NCBI GenBank assembly: GCA_902765025.1
Contig: CACWYC010000023.1
Location: 1 to 32,440 of the forward strand
DNA: 32,440 nucleotides
Direction: 5' to 3'
Source of the DNA: Oscillospiraceae bacterium
GTDB taxonomy: Bacteria; Bacillota; Clostridia; Oscillospirales; Oscillospiraceae
The position numbers and the translations under genes are program-made. Below, in pieces: positions 1-6,825 of this stretch. The notes under the pieces were generated by a model. It did not search any database, was not told the DNA's origin, and was given only the letters and a program-made list of their open reading frames with translations. Within the stretch, counting starts at the first letter, position 1, and each line of letters opens with the position of its first letter.

Positions 1-222
1 CACCAGCTTGCCGTCGGCGCCCAGAAGCCCGGCGGCAGACAGGGCCTCCAGGTCCTCCCGCGCCCGGGTCTCGTCGCCCGAGTAAAGCTCGGTCAGCGAC
101 GTCACCAGCATCTCCGGCGCGGCCTCCGCATAGGCGGAGATCACCGTCACCGGCACCGTGCCCAGCACCATAAGCAGCGCCAGGAACAGGCTAAACGCTC
201 TTGACAGTACGTTCTTTTTCAT
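1..222 (-). CDS. Secreted protein of unknown function, N-terminal 74 residues (runs off the window)
   Basis: The minus-strand reading frame starts with ATG at 222 and stays open to base 1. The first residues are MKKNVLSRAF, followed by a hydrophobic stretch (about residues 9-25) and a plausible signal-peptidase site after AYAEA, so the product is probably exported. An AAGGAGAAGG ribosome binding site lies just upstream. After the signal peptide comes an acidic, helix-prone segment (about residues 36-74) that I cannot assign to a family; such starts occur in large surface proteins of clostridia, but this is a weak inference. The gene is divergent from the two-component operon at 434-2304 and shares its palindromic control region, so it is a candidate target of that system. 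The function is unknown and most of the gene lies outside the window. Confidence 0.75.
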   Translation of the reverse strand, partial: MKKNVLSRAFSLFLALLMVLGTVPVTVISAYAEAAPEMLVTSLTELYSGDETRAREDLEALSAAGLLGADGKLV

Positions 223-287
223 GTCCCTTCTCCTTGTCTTTTCACACGATTTTGCGCTATACACCCAATGTATATGTATTCTGACAT

Positions 288-316
288 ATTTTACCGTTTT
301 TTCGTAACCCTTACAA
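288..316 (-). promoter_or_regulatory. Sigma-A-like promoter of the secreted-protein gene
   Basis: On the minus strand, TTGTAA (311-316) is followed after 17 bases by TAAAAT (288-293). This matches the -35/-10 pattern with ideal spacing. Transcription would start near 281, about 60 bases before the ATG at 222. A 17-bp palindrome lies directly upstream of the -35 box. Confidence 0.6.
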
Positions 317-321
317 GGCAG

Positions 322-338
322 TGTTCCAAAATGGAACA
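322..338. promoter_or_regulatory. 17-bp palindrome, candidate operator between divergent promoters
   Basis: TGTTCC (322-327) and GGAACA (333-338) form perfect 6-base arms around the 5-base spacer AAAAT. The centre is near -49 relative to the predicted minus-strand transcription start and near -69 relative to the plus-strand one. This suits a dimeric activator or repressor. The HTH-receiver protein at 434-1033 is the obvious candidate ligand, by proximity only. Confidence 0.6.
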
Positions 339-363
339 TTTTTCACAAGAGGCTGGATTTGTC

Positions 364-392
364 TTGTTTTATACCGGAAAATATTGTATAAT
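364..392 (+). promoter_or_regulatory. Sigma-A-like promoter of the response regulator/kinase operon
   Basis: TTGTTT (364-369) and TATAAT (387-392) are separated by 17 bases. The expected start is near 399, about 35 bases before the ATG at 434. The ribosome binding site is GGGGGTG, five bases before the ATG. Confidence 0.7.
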
Positions 393-433
393 AAAATGTT
401 AACAAAGAAAAAGGACGCTGTGGGGGTGAAAAA

Positions 434-1033
434 ATGCGCCAATTATTCTCCGAAACCCTGAAAAAGCTGCGGATGGGCAGAGGGCTTTCCCAGCAGGCCC
501 TTGCCGACAGGCTGTTCGTCACCCGGTCCACTGTGGCCCGGTGGGAGAACGGGACTCGTCTGCCCGACGCCGTTATGATACCCCGGCTTGCCGAGGCCCT
601 GGGGGTGGAGGTCAGTTTTTTGCTCTCCGCCGCCGGCCGGAGCAAGGCGCGCCCCAACGTCATCATGGTGGACGACAGAAAGCTGATTCTCACCGGCGGC
701 CTGCCGGTGCTCTCCGCCGTGATGCCCTACGCCGCCGTCACCGGCTTCACCGACGCCGACGAGGCCATCGCCTTCGCCCGGGCCAATCCCGTGGCCCTGG
801 CCTTTCTGGACATTGAGCTGCGCAACACCAGCGGGCTGGACCTGTGCCGTGACCTGCTGAACGTCAACCCCCGCACCAACGTGGTGTATCTCACCGCCTA
901 CGCCGACTATTCCCTGGACGCCTGGGCCACCGGCGCCAGCGGCTTTATGCTCAAGCCCATCACGGAGGAGGGCGTCCGGGCGCAGTTGGAGCGGCTGCGG
1001 TATCCCTTTTCGGCAGGGGGCGAGAGCGTATGA
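434..1033 (+). CDS. XRE-type HTH / receiver-domain response regulator
   Basis: The 199-residue protein has an N-terminal Cro/CI-type helix-turn-helix (about residues 8-62, with SQQALADRLFVTRSTVARWE) and a C-terminal receiver domain (about 75-190). The receiver keeps the acidic pair D80/D81, the phospho-acceptor D126 in AFLDIE, T154 and K174 in MLKPI, so it should be phosphorylatable. Most response regulators place the receiver first and the DNA-binding domain last; partners of LytS-like kinases usually end in LytTR or AraC domains. This protein reverses the order and uses an XRE domain. The gene overlaps the downstream kinase by four bases (ATGA), so the two are translationally coupled. It probably binds the palindrome at 322-338 and controls the divergent secreted-protein gene, itself, or both; that is inference. 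Confidence 0.85.
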   Translation: MRQLFSETLKKLRMGRGLSQQALADRLFVTRSTVARWENGTRLPDAVMIPRLAEALGVEVSFLLSAAGRSKARPNVIMVDDRKLILTGGLPVLSAVMPYAAVTGFTDADEAIAFARANPVALAFLDIELRNTSGLDLCRDLLNVNPRTNVVYLTAYADYSLDAWATGASGFMLKPITEEGVRAQLERLRYPFSAGGESV

Positions 1034-2304
1034 GCTGGGTGGATATTCTCCATTTCTCCCTCAGCGGCGCCATCCTCATGACCATGGCGCTGGGCGTTAT
1101 GATCTCCGCCCTTATCCCCTCGCTGGACAGGTGGAGCAGGCGGTATTTCATCACGCTGTTCTCGCTGCTGTTCCTGTGCGCCGTCACCTGCTTTCTGGAG
1201 CTGCTGTTCTACCGCGATCCCACCATGGCGCAGGTGCAGAGGGTCATCTATTTCTTTGAATCGGCTCTCCTTTCGGCGCCGTTTTTTATGCCGACGGTCT
1301 TTCTGCTCCATTGCTCCCACGAATCGCCCAAGGGCAGCCCCCTGTTTGGGGCGGTGATGGCCCTTTTGGGGGCCTACTTTATCTTGCTGGTGCTGTCGCA
1401 GTTTACCGGCGTATTCTACTACGTTACGGCGGATAACCGCTTTTTCTACGGCCCTCTCTACGCCCTGTCCCTGGCGCCCATGTCCCTGATTCTGCTGCTC
1501 AACATCGCGGGCACCATCCGGCGGCGAAAGGCCCTTGCCCGGCCGTATTACGTCGGGCTTCTGGCGTACCTGCTGCCCATGAGCGCCGCGGTGCTGGTCC
1601 ACATGTTTATCTCCATTGAAATTGTGATCGTGTTCGGCATGGCCCTCTTTGCGCTGATTATGTTCAGCCTCATTCTCACGGACAATATGCGCCAGTACCT
1701 GCGCCAGCAGCGGGAGATCGCCAACCAGCAGGCCAGCATCGCCGTGCTGCAGATGCGGCCCCATTTTATCTACAACTCCCTGATGGGCATCTACTACCTC
1801 TGCGACCAGGACGTCGAAAAGGCCAAGCGGGTCACCCTGGACTTCACCTCCTATCTCCGCAAAAATTTTGCCGCCATCGCCAGCGAGAACACCGTTTCCT
1901 TCACCGAGGAGCTGGAGCACACCCGGGCCTATCTGGCCATCGAAGAGGCCCAGTTTGAGGACAGCCTTTTCGTCCGCTTCGACACGCCCCACACCGCGTT
2001 CCGCCTGCCGCCGCTGACGCTGCAGCCCATTGTGGAAAACGCCGTGGTACACGGCATGCGGGCCACCAAGGCGCCCATCCACATCTCCGTCGTCACAAGG
2101 AACACCGGCACGGCCAGCGAAATCGTGGTGGAGGACGACGGCCCCGGCTTCCGCCCCGCCGACAGCGACGAGCCCCACATCGCCCTGCAAAACATCCGCC
2201 GGAGGCTGGCCATGATGTGCGGCGGCACCCTCACCATCGCCTCCCGCAAGGAGGGCGGCACGGCGGTGACGGTGTCCATCCCCCTGCCAAAGCCCGAGGA
2301 ATAA
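1030..2304 (+). CDS. Seven-helix membrane sensor histidine kinase, LytS/YehU-like (HPK7/8 type)
   Basis: The 424-residue product has about seven hydrophobic helices (roughly 8-29, 38-60, 76-94, 104-125, 143-163, 172-192 and 195-217). A cytoplasmic kinase core follows. The phospho-acceptor is H245 in MRPHFIYNSL, the hallmark of the His_kinase (PF06580) group. The ATPase part has the N-box PIVENAVVHG (N337), the G1 box DDGPGF (369-374) and the ALQNIRRRL segment (385-393). The membrane half resembles 7TM-type sensor modules and has no large extracellular domain, so the ligand may be small or membrane-embedded. It starts inside the stop of the upstream response regulator, which is its likely phosphorylation partner. 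A strong terminator at 2318-2347 ends the two-gene operon. The signal is unknown. Confidence 0.88.
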   Translation: MSWVDILHFSLSGAILMTMALGVMISALIPSLDRWSRRYFITLFSLLFLCAVTCFLELLFYRDPTMAQVQRVIYFFESALLSAPFFMPTVFLLHCSHESPKGSPLFGAVMALLGAYFILLVLSQFTGVFYYVTADNRFFYGPLYALSLAPMSLILLLNIAGTIRRRKALARPYYVGLLAYLLPMSAAVLVHMFISIEIVIVFGMALFALIMFSLILTDNMRQYLRQQREIANQQASIAVLQMRPHFIYNSLMGIYYLCDQDVEKAKRVTLDFTSYLRKNFAAIASENTVSFTEELEHTRAYLAIEEAQFEDSLFVRFDTPHTAFRLPPLTLQPIVENAVVHGMRATKAPIHISVVTRNTGTASEIVVEDDGPGFRPADSDEPHIALQNIRRRLAMMCGGTLTIASRKEGGTAVTVSIPLPKPEE

Positions 2305-2317
2305 CGCAGCCACAGGA

Positions 2318-2347
2318 AAGGCCGCCCGATGTGTATCGGGCGGCCTT
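2318..2347 (+). terminator. Rho-independent terminator of the two-component operon
   Basis: A perfect 13-bp stem (2318-2330 with 2335-2347, core GGCCGCCCGAT) closes a GTGT loop. It is followed by CTTATT and begins 13 bases after the kinase stop. The next 190 bases (2348-2540) hold no gene I can support. Confidence 0.85.
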
Positions 2348-2540
2348 CTTATTCTGTTGTCCCCGGCGCGCTGCAAAAGCGCAGTGAGAGCACCTGCCTG
2401 TCCCGCTGCGTCTGGCTGCTCCTCCAGTGGGAGGGCGACAAGCCGGTCATCCGCTTGGCGAAAGGTCACCATCCCCGTTTCGCTCCCAAATGCGTCCGGA
2501 TGCGAAAAAGACGTTCCGGCCAAAGGCGCCGCCGCAGGGC

Positions 2541-2592
2541 AAAAACCGCGGGCCCCAATCTTCAGTGCAGAAGATTGGGGCCCGCGGTTTTT
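2541..2592 (-). terminator. Long terminator hairpin after the amino-acid exporter gene
   Basis: A perfect 23-bp stem (2541-2563 with 2570-2592) closes the 6-base loop AGTGCA. The stem ends are A5/T5, so read from the minus strand it ends in a T run and can terminate the exporter gene (stop at 2626). The symmetry means it could also stop plus-strand readthrough. Confidence 0.8.
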
Positions 2593-2625
2593 GAAAAGAG
2601 GCTTTCAAATTTTTTCAGTTGCGAT

Positions 2626-3909
2626 TCAAATGTACCAGTGCCAGGATGGTTTTCCCTGTTTCCTGTGTTTGGTCAATTTGAAGTGTCTCATTTTGCGGAT
2701 ATAGTGGGCGATGATGGAGCTGAGCACAAAGCCGATGCTCATGCCAAGCAGGGTCAGGAGGCAGTTTTGCGCGTTGGATGCCGCCATCTGCACGTCGCCC
2801 AGGTAGACGCCCACCAGCGAATAGTAGAACAGGTCGCCGGGGATGAGGGGGACGATGGAGGGATAGACAAAGTAGGTGGAGGGGTCCTTGCGCAGCGTCG
2901 CCAACAGCTCGGCGTAAAGCGCGGCGATCAGAGCCGCAATGGAGACGTAGACCAGACGATTCAGAGAGAGCGGCGCCAACAGCAGCAGCGCCACGCGGGT
3001 CAGCACGCCGCCGAGCCCTGCGCGCCACAGGTCGTGGAGGGGGATGCGGAACACCACGCCGAAGCTGGCGGAGGCGATAAAGGAAATGATGACCAGCAGG
3101 ATCGGGTCGGACAGCGTGGTCACCACGGCATGGCTCATGCCCTCCTTCAGCCCGAACATCCACAGGGCGAGGTAGATGCCCATGGCAAGGGCCAGCGTTT
3201 CGATCAGCACCTTTGCCAGCTGCAAAATGCCGTTCATCTCGTTGCCGCACAACAGATTACGCACCGCGTTGACCAGCGGGATACCGGGGATGACCAGCAT
3301 GGAGATGGTGATGAGGATCACCGGTGCGTTGGTGCTGATTCCCGTTTGCATGACGAGGATCGCCTCCACGGTGGCAAGCCACATGGTGGCGGCATTTGTC
3401 ACGACGCGGTCAAGCCCGGGCTTTGCCATCAGAATCATCACATAGTGCAGCACAGCGGTGACAACCACCACGGGCAATATCTCCCTGATGCCGCCGCCAA
3501 AAATCAGGCACAGGCAGCTCAGGGCGGCGACCTGCCCCAGCAGCACCGCCCAGTCGGGACACTCCCTGACCTGGGACGCCTCGTTCAGCAGCCGGTACAG
3601 CCGCTGGGGCTCCGGCTTCTCGCTTACCACCGTGTAGGAGAGGCGGTTCAGCTTTTTCAGACGTTCAAGATGGATGCCCGCAGGCGGAATCGTGCACTGC
3701 CGCGCGGCGTAACGGCCCTCGGCGTCCACGGCGCTGAGGGAGATGTTGCCACTCAGCAGGAACAGGCTGACGTCGGTGAGCCCATAGGCGTGGCAGATAC
3801 GGTCCACCGCCAGCTGTACCCGCTCCAGATTGGCGCCGCTGACAATCATGCGGCGGCTGAGCTCTACGCAGAATTCCAGCACAAGCTCACTCTCAGGCTT
3901 CATTTGCAT
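2626..3909 (-). CDS. Threonine/serine exporter family protein (ThrE-like)
   Basis: The product has the ThrE order: a soluble N-terminal part (about residues 1-110, ending the DUF1212 region), then about ten hydrophobic helices covering the two membrane modules (PF06738, PF12821). Recognisable stretches are the N-terminal SRRMIVSGANLERV region, MLVIPGIPLVNAVRNLLCGN in the first membrane module and PLIPGDLFYYSLVGVYLGD in the second. Family members export L-threonine and L-serine or related small substrates across the cytoplasmic membrane. I chose the ATG at 3909 (427 residues) because GAGG lies seven bases upstream; an in-frame ATG at 3939 would add ten residues and the open frame runs back to 4026. 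The gene is a single unit on its strand with its own terminator. Its substrate cannot be told from sequence. Confidence 0.85.
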   Translation of the reverse strand: MQMKPESELVLEFCVELSRRMIVSGANLERVQLAVDRICHAYGLTDVSLFLLSGNISLSAVDAEGRYAARQCTIPPAGIHLERLKKLNRLSYTVVSEKPEPQRLYRLLNEASQVRECPDWAVLLGQVAALSCLCLIFGGGIREILPVVVVTAVLHYVMILMAKPGLDRVVTNAATMWLATVEAILVMQTGISTNAPVILITISMLVIPGIPLVNAVRNLLCGNEMNGILQLAKVLIETLALAMGIYLALWMFGLKEGMSHAVVTTLSDPILLVIISFIASASFGVVFRIPLHDLWRAGLGGVLTRVALLLLAPLSLNRLVYVSIAALIAALYAELLATLRKDPSTYFVYPSIVPLIPGDLFYYSLVGVYLGDVQMAASNAQNCLLTLLGMSIGFVLSSIIAHYIRKMRHFKLTKHRKQGKPSWHWYI

Positions 3910-4025
3910 ATCCGTCCTCAACCTCCCCGGTGGTTTCATGGGAAAGCGCCATCCGATGGCGGCCTTTTCCCCTGCTGCCTGTAAAAATTTGCACTTTACT
4001 TTACCATAAACCGGCGGAAAGCACA

Positions 4026-4163
4026 ATGGACAATCCGGTCGCCATTTTCGTCGTCGAAAACGGAACCGGGAAATCCACCCCGCTGGAAGCGGCGGCTGTC
4101 GCCTATGGGCTCAACACCGAAGGCGGCGCCAAGCGTTTCCACTTTTCCGCCAACGCAACCCAG
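4026..4163 (+). pseudogene. Remnant of an AAA ATPase gene (Walker A piece only)
   Basis: About 46 codons starting at the ATG at 4026 match the start of ABC/AAA-type ATPases of the small stand-alone kind. The Walker A reads ENGTGKST (about residues 11-18), preceded by AIFVV and followed by LEAAAVAYGLNTEGG and a FHFS motif, as in intact members. After about residue 46 the resemblance ends and the frame continues into unrelated DNA. There is no Walker B, signature motif or D-loop. A substitution puts proline straight after the Walker A threonine. I read it as a truncated, decaying gene left by recombination. Confidence 0.6.
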
Positions 4164-4176
4164 GGTTTATTTTGTA

Positions 4177-4311
4177 AAGCGATTTCGGAAGAATCCCCTC
4201 TTCGCACTCGTCAATGCTTCCGCAAAAGAAATCCGTCTGTGCGGGTGCGATTATCTCGATTCGATTGTCCTTCTTTACGATTTTCCCTTCATTCAGCCAC
4301 CTGAACTCCAT
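4177..4311 (-). pseudogene. Remnant of a DUF1349 (YnjF/enolase-regulator-like) gene, first 45 codons
   Basis: The minus-strand frame from the ATG at 4311 begins MEFRWLNEGKIVKKDN and continues with IEIIAPAQTDFFC and an EEGILPKSL segment. This matches the start of DUF1349 proteins (concanavalin-like fold, about 190 residues). After about residue 45 the match ends and the frame runs into the AAA ATPase fragment that lies head-on to it. The stretch is visibly more A+T-rich than the flanking operons. Only a quarter of the gene is left and it should be non-functional. Assignment is by motif memory, not by a search. Confidence 0.5.
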
Positions 4312-4357
4312 AATAAACCTACTATCATTGTTAAGTCTGGTGTTTCAATGGCGAAAG

Positions 4358-4390
4358 AAGGCCACCAGGGGTGGCACCTGGTGGCTTTTT
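4358..4390. terminator. Bidirectional terminator hairpin
   Basis: GCCACCAGG (4361-4369) pairs with CCTGGTGGC (4377-4385) around a 7-base loop, and TTTTT follows on the plus strand. On the minus strand the stem is followed by CTTCTTT, so it may also end transcription from the glycosidase operon whose last gene stops at 4645. Confidence 0.7.
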
Positions 4391-4644
4391 CTCAAAGGAG
4401 CCCGGCGAGCCGGGCCATCATAATCCTTGTATACGCCGTATTTTTGCGGACAACAGCTTCAAACGTGAGTGCTTGGTCAAGTCATGCGGGCTTTTTGCAC
4501 CTGTCCTCTCTCAAAGAAACTGACGCAAAAAGGCATATCCTTGATTCGTGATCTGCCGAATGGGCGGTTACCTCATTCGTCTGTTTTTGCGCATCCAATA
4601 GTCCGCCGTGAATTGTATTGCTGTCTCATTTCCCGGCCGGAATC
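4391..4644. other. Non-coding stretch without a recognised gene
   Basis: I see no credible gene here. A short GC hairpin (GCCCGG at 4400-4405 with CCGGGC at 4410-4415) sits next to the terminator. Short open frames exist on both strands but have no family features. Confidence 0.5.
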
Positions 4645-6660
4645 TCAAATGGCGGTTGCGCTGCGGCTGTCCGTGCCGACGTAGACCGTGTAGGCCCCAT
4701 CCAGCACCCAGCCGTCGGGCGTCCAGAATTTCAGCTCCGCATTGGGGATCGTGATGGTCACGGCCTTTTCCTCGCCGGCCTTCAGCTCCACACGCTGGAA
4801 GCCCTTCAGGAGCTTCACCGGTCTGTCGTCGCCGTTGGCGGCGCCCTTGCTGCCCACGTAGACCTGCACCACTTCCGCGCCGTCAAAGTCGCCGGTGTTC
4901 TTCACCTTTGCCGTGACGGTGAGCGCATCCCCGCCCCAGTCGGCGGCCTTGTCGGAGATCGCAAAGCCGGTGTAGCTCAGGCCGTAGCCGAAGGGATAGG
5001 CGGGGGCAACGCCCTCCTTTTCCAGCTTGGTGTAGCCGTGGTAGTAGCCGTATTCGATTTCATAGGGCTTCTGGCCAATGCTGAGGAAGGCGGGATAGTC
5101 GCCCTCGTCCCTGGCCACGGTAAAGGGCAGCTTGCCGGAGAAGTTCTTGTCGCCGCAGAGGAGGTTGGCCAGCGCCGTGCCGCCCTCGCAGCCGGAGTAG
5201 TAGTTCATCAATATCGCGTCGGCGTACTGCTTCCACTCCTCCACGATGATGGCGCAGCCGGAGTAGAGCGCTACCACCACCTTCTTGCCCTGGGCCTTGA
5301 GGGCGCGAATCCGCTCTGCCTCCTCCCTATCCAGCCGCAGGCTGTCACGGTCGCCGCCGCAGTCCTTGGGCTTTTTCTTCATCTTCTCGCTGGCGCTGGC
5401 GAAGAACTCCCCCTCCTTCTTCCGGTTGGAGCCCACGCACACCACCGCCACGTCGCCGTCAGTCAGGGAGGCGTTTTTGAACACGCGGGAGATTCCGGCG
5501 AAAGGCGTCACGATGTTCTTGTCCCAGACCCTGCTGGAGCCCTGGTCGCCTACGTTGACGGCGTCGGCATAGGGGCCGGTGACCATGACGCGGGCCTCCT
5601 TGGACAGCGGCAGCACGCCGTTGTTCTCCAGCAGCACCATGCCCTTTTCCGCAATCTCCAATGCCAGGTCGCGGTGTTTTTGGGAGGCGACGACGCTCTT
5701 GCTGCGTGGACGAATCTGCGGCGTCTGACGAATCAGCACGCGCAGAATGTTCCGCACGGCCCGGTCGATATGCTCCTGCTGCAGCTTGCCGGATTTCAAC
5801 AGCTTCTTGATGGCAAAGCCGTTGTAGTGCATGGTGAACATCATCTCCATGTCCAGGCCCGCCTTGAGACTGCTTTCCGCGTCATGCACACCGTTGACAA
5901 AATCGCTCATCACGAAGCCGTCAAAGCCCCACTGGTCCCGGAGGATGTCGGTGAGCAGCTTTTTGCTGGCGCAGCAGTAGTCACCGTCAAACTTGTTATA
6001 GGCGCCCATGATGGACTGGGCCCCGGCGTCGATGCACTTTTTGAAGTGGGGCAGATAGACCTCATGGAGGGTGCGGTCGTCGCACTTGGCGTTGACGAAA
6101 AAGCGGAGATCCTCAATGGAGTTGAGGGCAAAATGCTTGGGGCAGGCGATCATGCCCTCCTCCTGCACGGATTTTGTCAGTGCGGCGCCGTACGCGCCCA
6201 GCAGGAAGGGGTCCTCGCCGTAGGTCTCCTGGGTGCGGCCCCAGCGGGGATTGCGCACCAGGTTGATGCACACGCCGGCGAAATAGTTGGCATCCTGAGC
6301 GATGGCCTCGTCGGCGATGGCCTTGCCGAAGCGGTACTCCAGCGCCGGGTCGAAGGCGGAGGCCCGCAGCATGGACACGGGAAAACAGGTGGAGTTGCCC
6401 ATCACGACGCCGCGAGGGCCGTCCGTAAAAGCCACCGGTGGCACGCCCAGGCGCTTGCAGCCGCCCGCCTTCAGCGAGCGCACGTTGTAGTTGCGCCCGG
6501 TCTTGATCATATCCACCTGGGTCTGGCCGATGGTGTGGCCGGAGAGCATGTGGATCTTCTCGTTGAGCGTCATCTCGCCGCACAGGGCGATGACCTGCTG
6601 TTCCAGCTCTTCTTTCACGGGATTCGCCTGATATGCTTTTACCGCCTGTGCAAAGTTCAT
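4645..6660 (-). CDS. Glycoside hydrolase family 3 beta-glycosidase (beta-glucosidase/xylosidase type), cytoplasmic
   Basis: The 671-residue enzyme has the usual three modules: an N-terminal TIM barrel (about 25-310), an alpha/beta sandwich (about 335-560) and a C-terminal fibronectin-III-like domain (about 575-660). The barrel carries KHFALNS (175-181) and the nucleophile D253 in GFDGFVMSDF. The second domain has the EGEFF stretch (about 416-420), a candidate for the acid/base glutamate. There is no signal peptide, so it acts on imported glycosides. The ATG at 6660 is supported by GGAGGG seven bases upstream. It is the last gene of locus A, 165 bases after araA, a gap with its own operator-like repeats. 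The specificity (glucose, xylose or arabinopyranose) is not decidable here. Confidence 0.92.
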   Translation of the reverse strand: MNFAQAVKAYQANPVKEELEQQVIALCGEMTLNEKIHMLSGHTIGQTQVDMIKTGRNYNVRSLKAGGCKRLGVPPVAFTDGPRGVVMGNSTCFPVSMLRASAFDPALEYRFGKAIADEAIAQDANYFAGVCINLVRNPRWGRTQETYGEDPFLLGAYGAALTKSVQEEGMIACPKHFALNSIEDLRFFVNAKCDDRTLHEVYLPHFKKCIDAGAQSIMGAYNKFDGDYCCASKKLLTDILRDQWGFDGFVMSDFVNGVHDAESSLKAGLDMEMMFTMHYNGFAIKKLLKSGKLQQEHIDRAVRNILRVLIRQTPQIRPRSKSVVASQKHRDLALEIAEKGMVLLENNGVLPLSKEARVMVTGPYADAVNVGDQGSSRVWDKNIVTPFAGISRVFKNASLTDGDVAVVCVGSNRKKEGEFFASASEKMKKKPKDCGGDRDSLRLDREEAERIRALKAQGKKVVVALYSGCAIIVEEWKQYADAILMNYYSGCEGGTALANLLCGDKNFSGKLPFTVARDEGDYPAFLSIGQKPYEIEYGYYHGYTKLEKEGVAPAYPFGYGLSYTGFAISDKAADWGGDALTVTAKVKNTGDFDGAEVVQVYVGSKGAANGDDRPVKLLKGFQRVELKAGEEKAVTITIPNAELKFWTPDGWVLDGAYTVYVGTDSRSATAI

Positions 6661-6680
6661 CGCTGTCCCTCCGTTACTTT

Positions 6681-6696
6681 TTACTTAAATAAGTAA
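6681..6696. promoter_or_regulatory. 16-bp palindrome ahead of the GH3 gene
   Basis: TTACTTA (6681-6687) and TAAGTAA (6690-6696) are perfect arms around AA. It sits 21 bases upstream of the GH3 start codon, beside the ribosome binding site, where a bound repressor or an RNA hairpin could act. Confidence 0.45.
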
Positions 6697-6706
6697 GCTG
6701 ATCCCA

Positions 6707-6739
6707 TTACAATAAACACGATGTTGATTTACAATAAAC
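6707..6739 (-). promoter_or_regulatory. Two 11-bp direct repeats, candidate AraC-type sites before GH3
   Basis: TTACAATAAAC occurs at 6707-6717 and again at 6729-6739, exactly 22 bases apart (on the gene's strand GTTTATTGTAA). Direct repeats two helical turns apart are the classic pattern for AraC-family activators. They lie 47-79 bases upstream of the GH3 start, so GH3 may have its own sugar-controlled promoter. Confidence 0.5.
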
Positions 6740-6773
6740 AGTTTTCATTATTTTGGCTGCACGCCGAGAGCAT

Positions 6774-6804
6774 TTTGCCAGGGGCGGCGTCCGCCCCTGG
6801 CAAA
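6774..6804. repeat. GC-rich hairpin downstream of araA
   Basis: A 14-bp perfect stem (6774-6787 with 6791-6804, core GCCAGGGGCGG) closes a 3-base loop, 21 bases after the araA stop. There is no T run on the minus strand, so it is more likely a 3'-end stability hairpin or intergenic repeat than a full terminator. Confidence 0.55.
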
Positions 6805-6825
6805 GGGCAGCCTATTCTGAATCCG

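Noticed and set aside
2348..2540. Minus-strand frame of about 60 codons after the kinase terminator (MAGTSFSHPDAFGSETG start)
   Set aside because: The reading looks protein-like, but I cannot tie it to a family and it runs into the antisense of the kinase; at most it is an unrecognised remnant.
4105..4551. Plus-strand open frame of 148 codons
   Set aside because: It crosses the junction of two gene remnants and a terminator, and has no ribosome binding site or family features.
4618..6696. A 692-codon plus-strand open frame opposite GH3, and similar long antisense frames opposite araA (6721-8556), GH1 (8466-9923), the symporters, the rhamnose genes and the dehydrogenase
   Set aside because: They are mirror frames of G+C-rich genes, full of histidine, valine, glycine and alanine, without recognisable domains; the opposite frames have clear families and catalytic residues.
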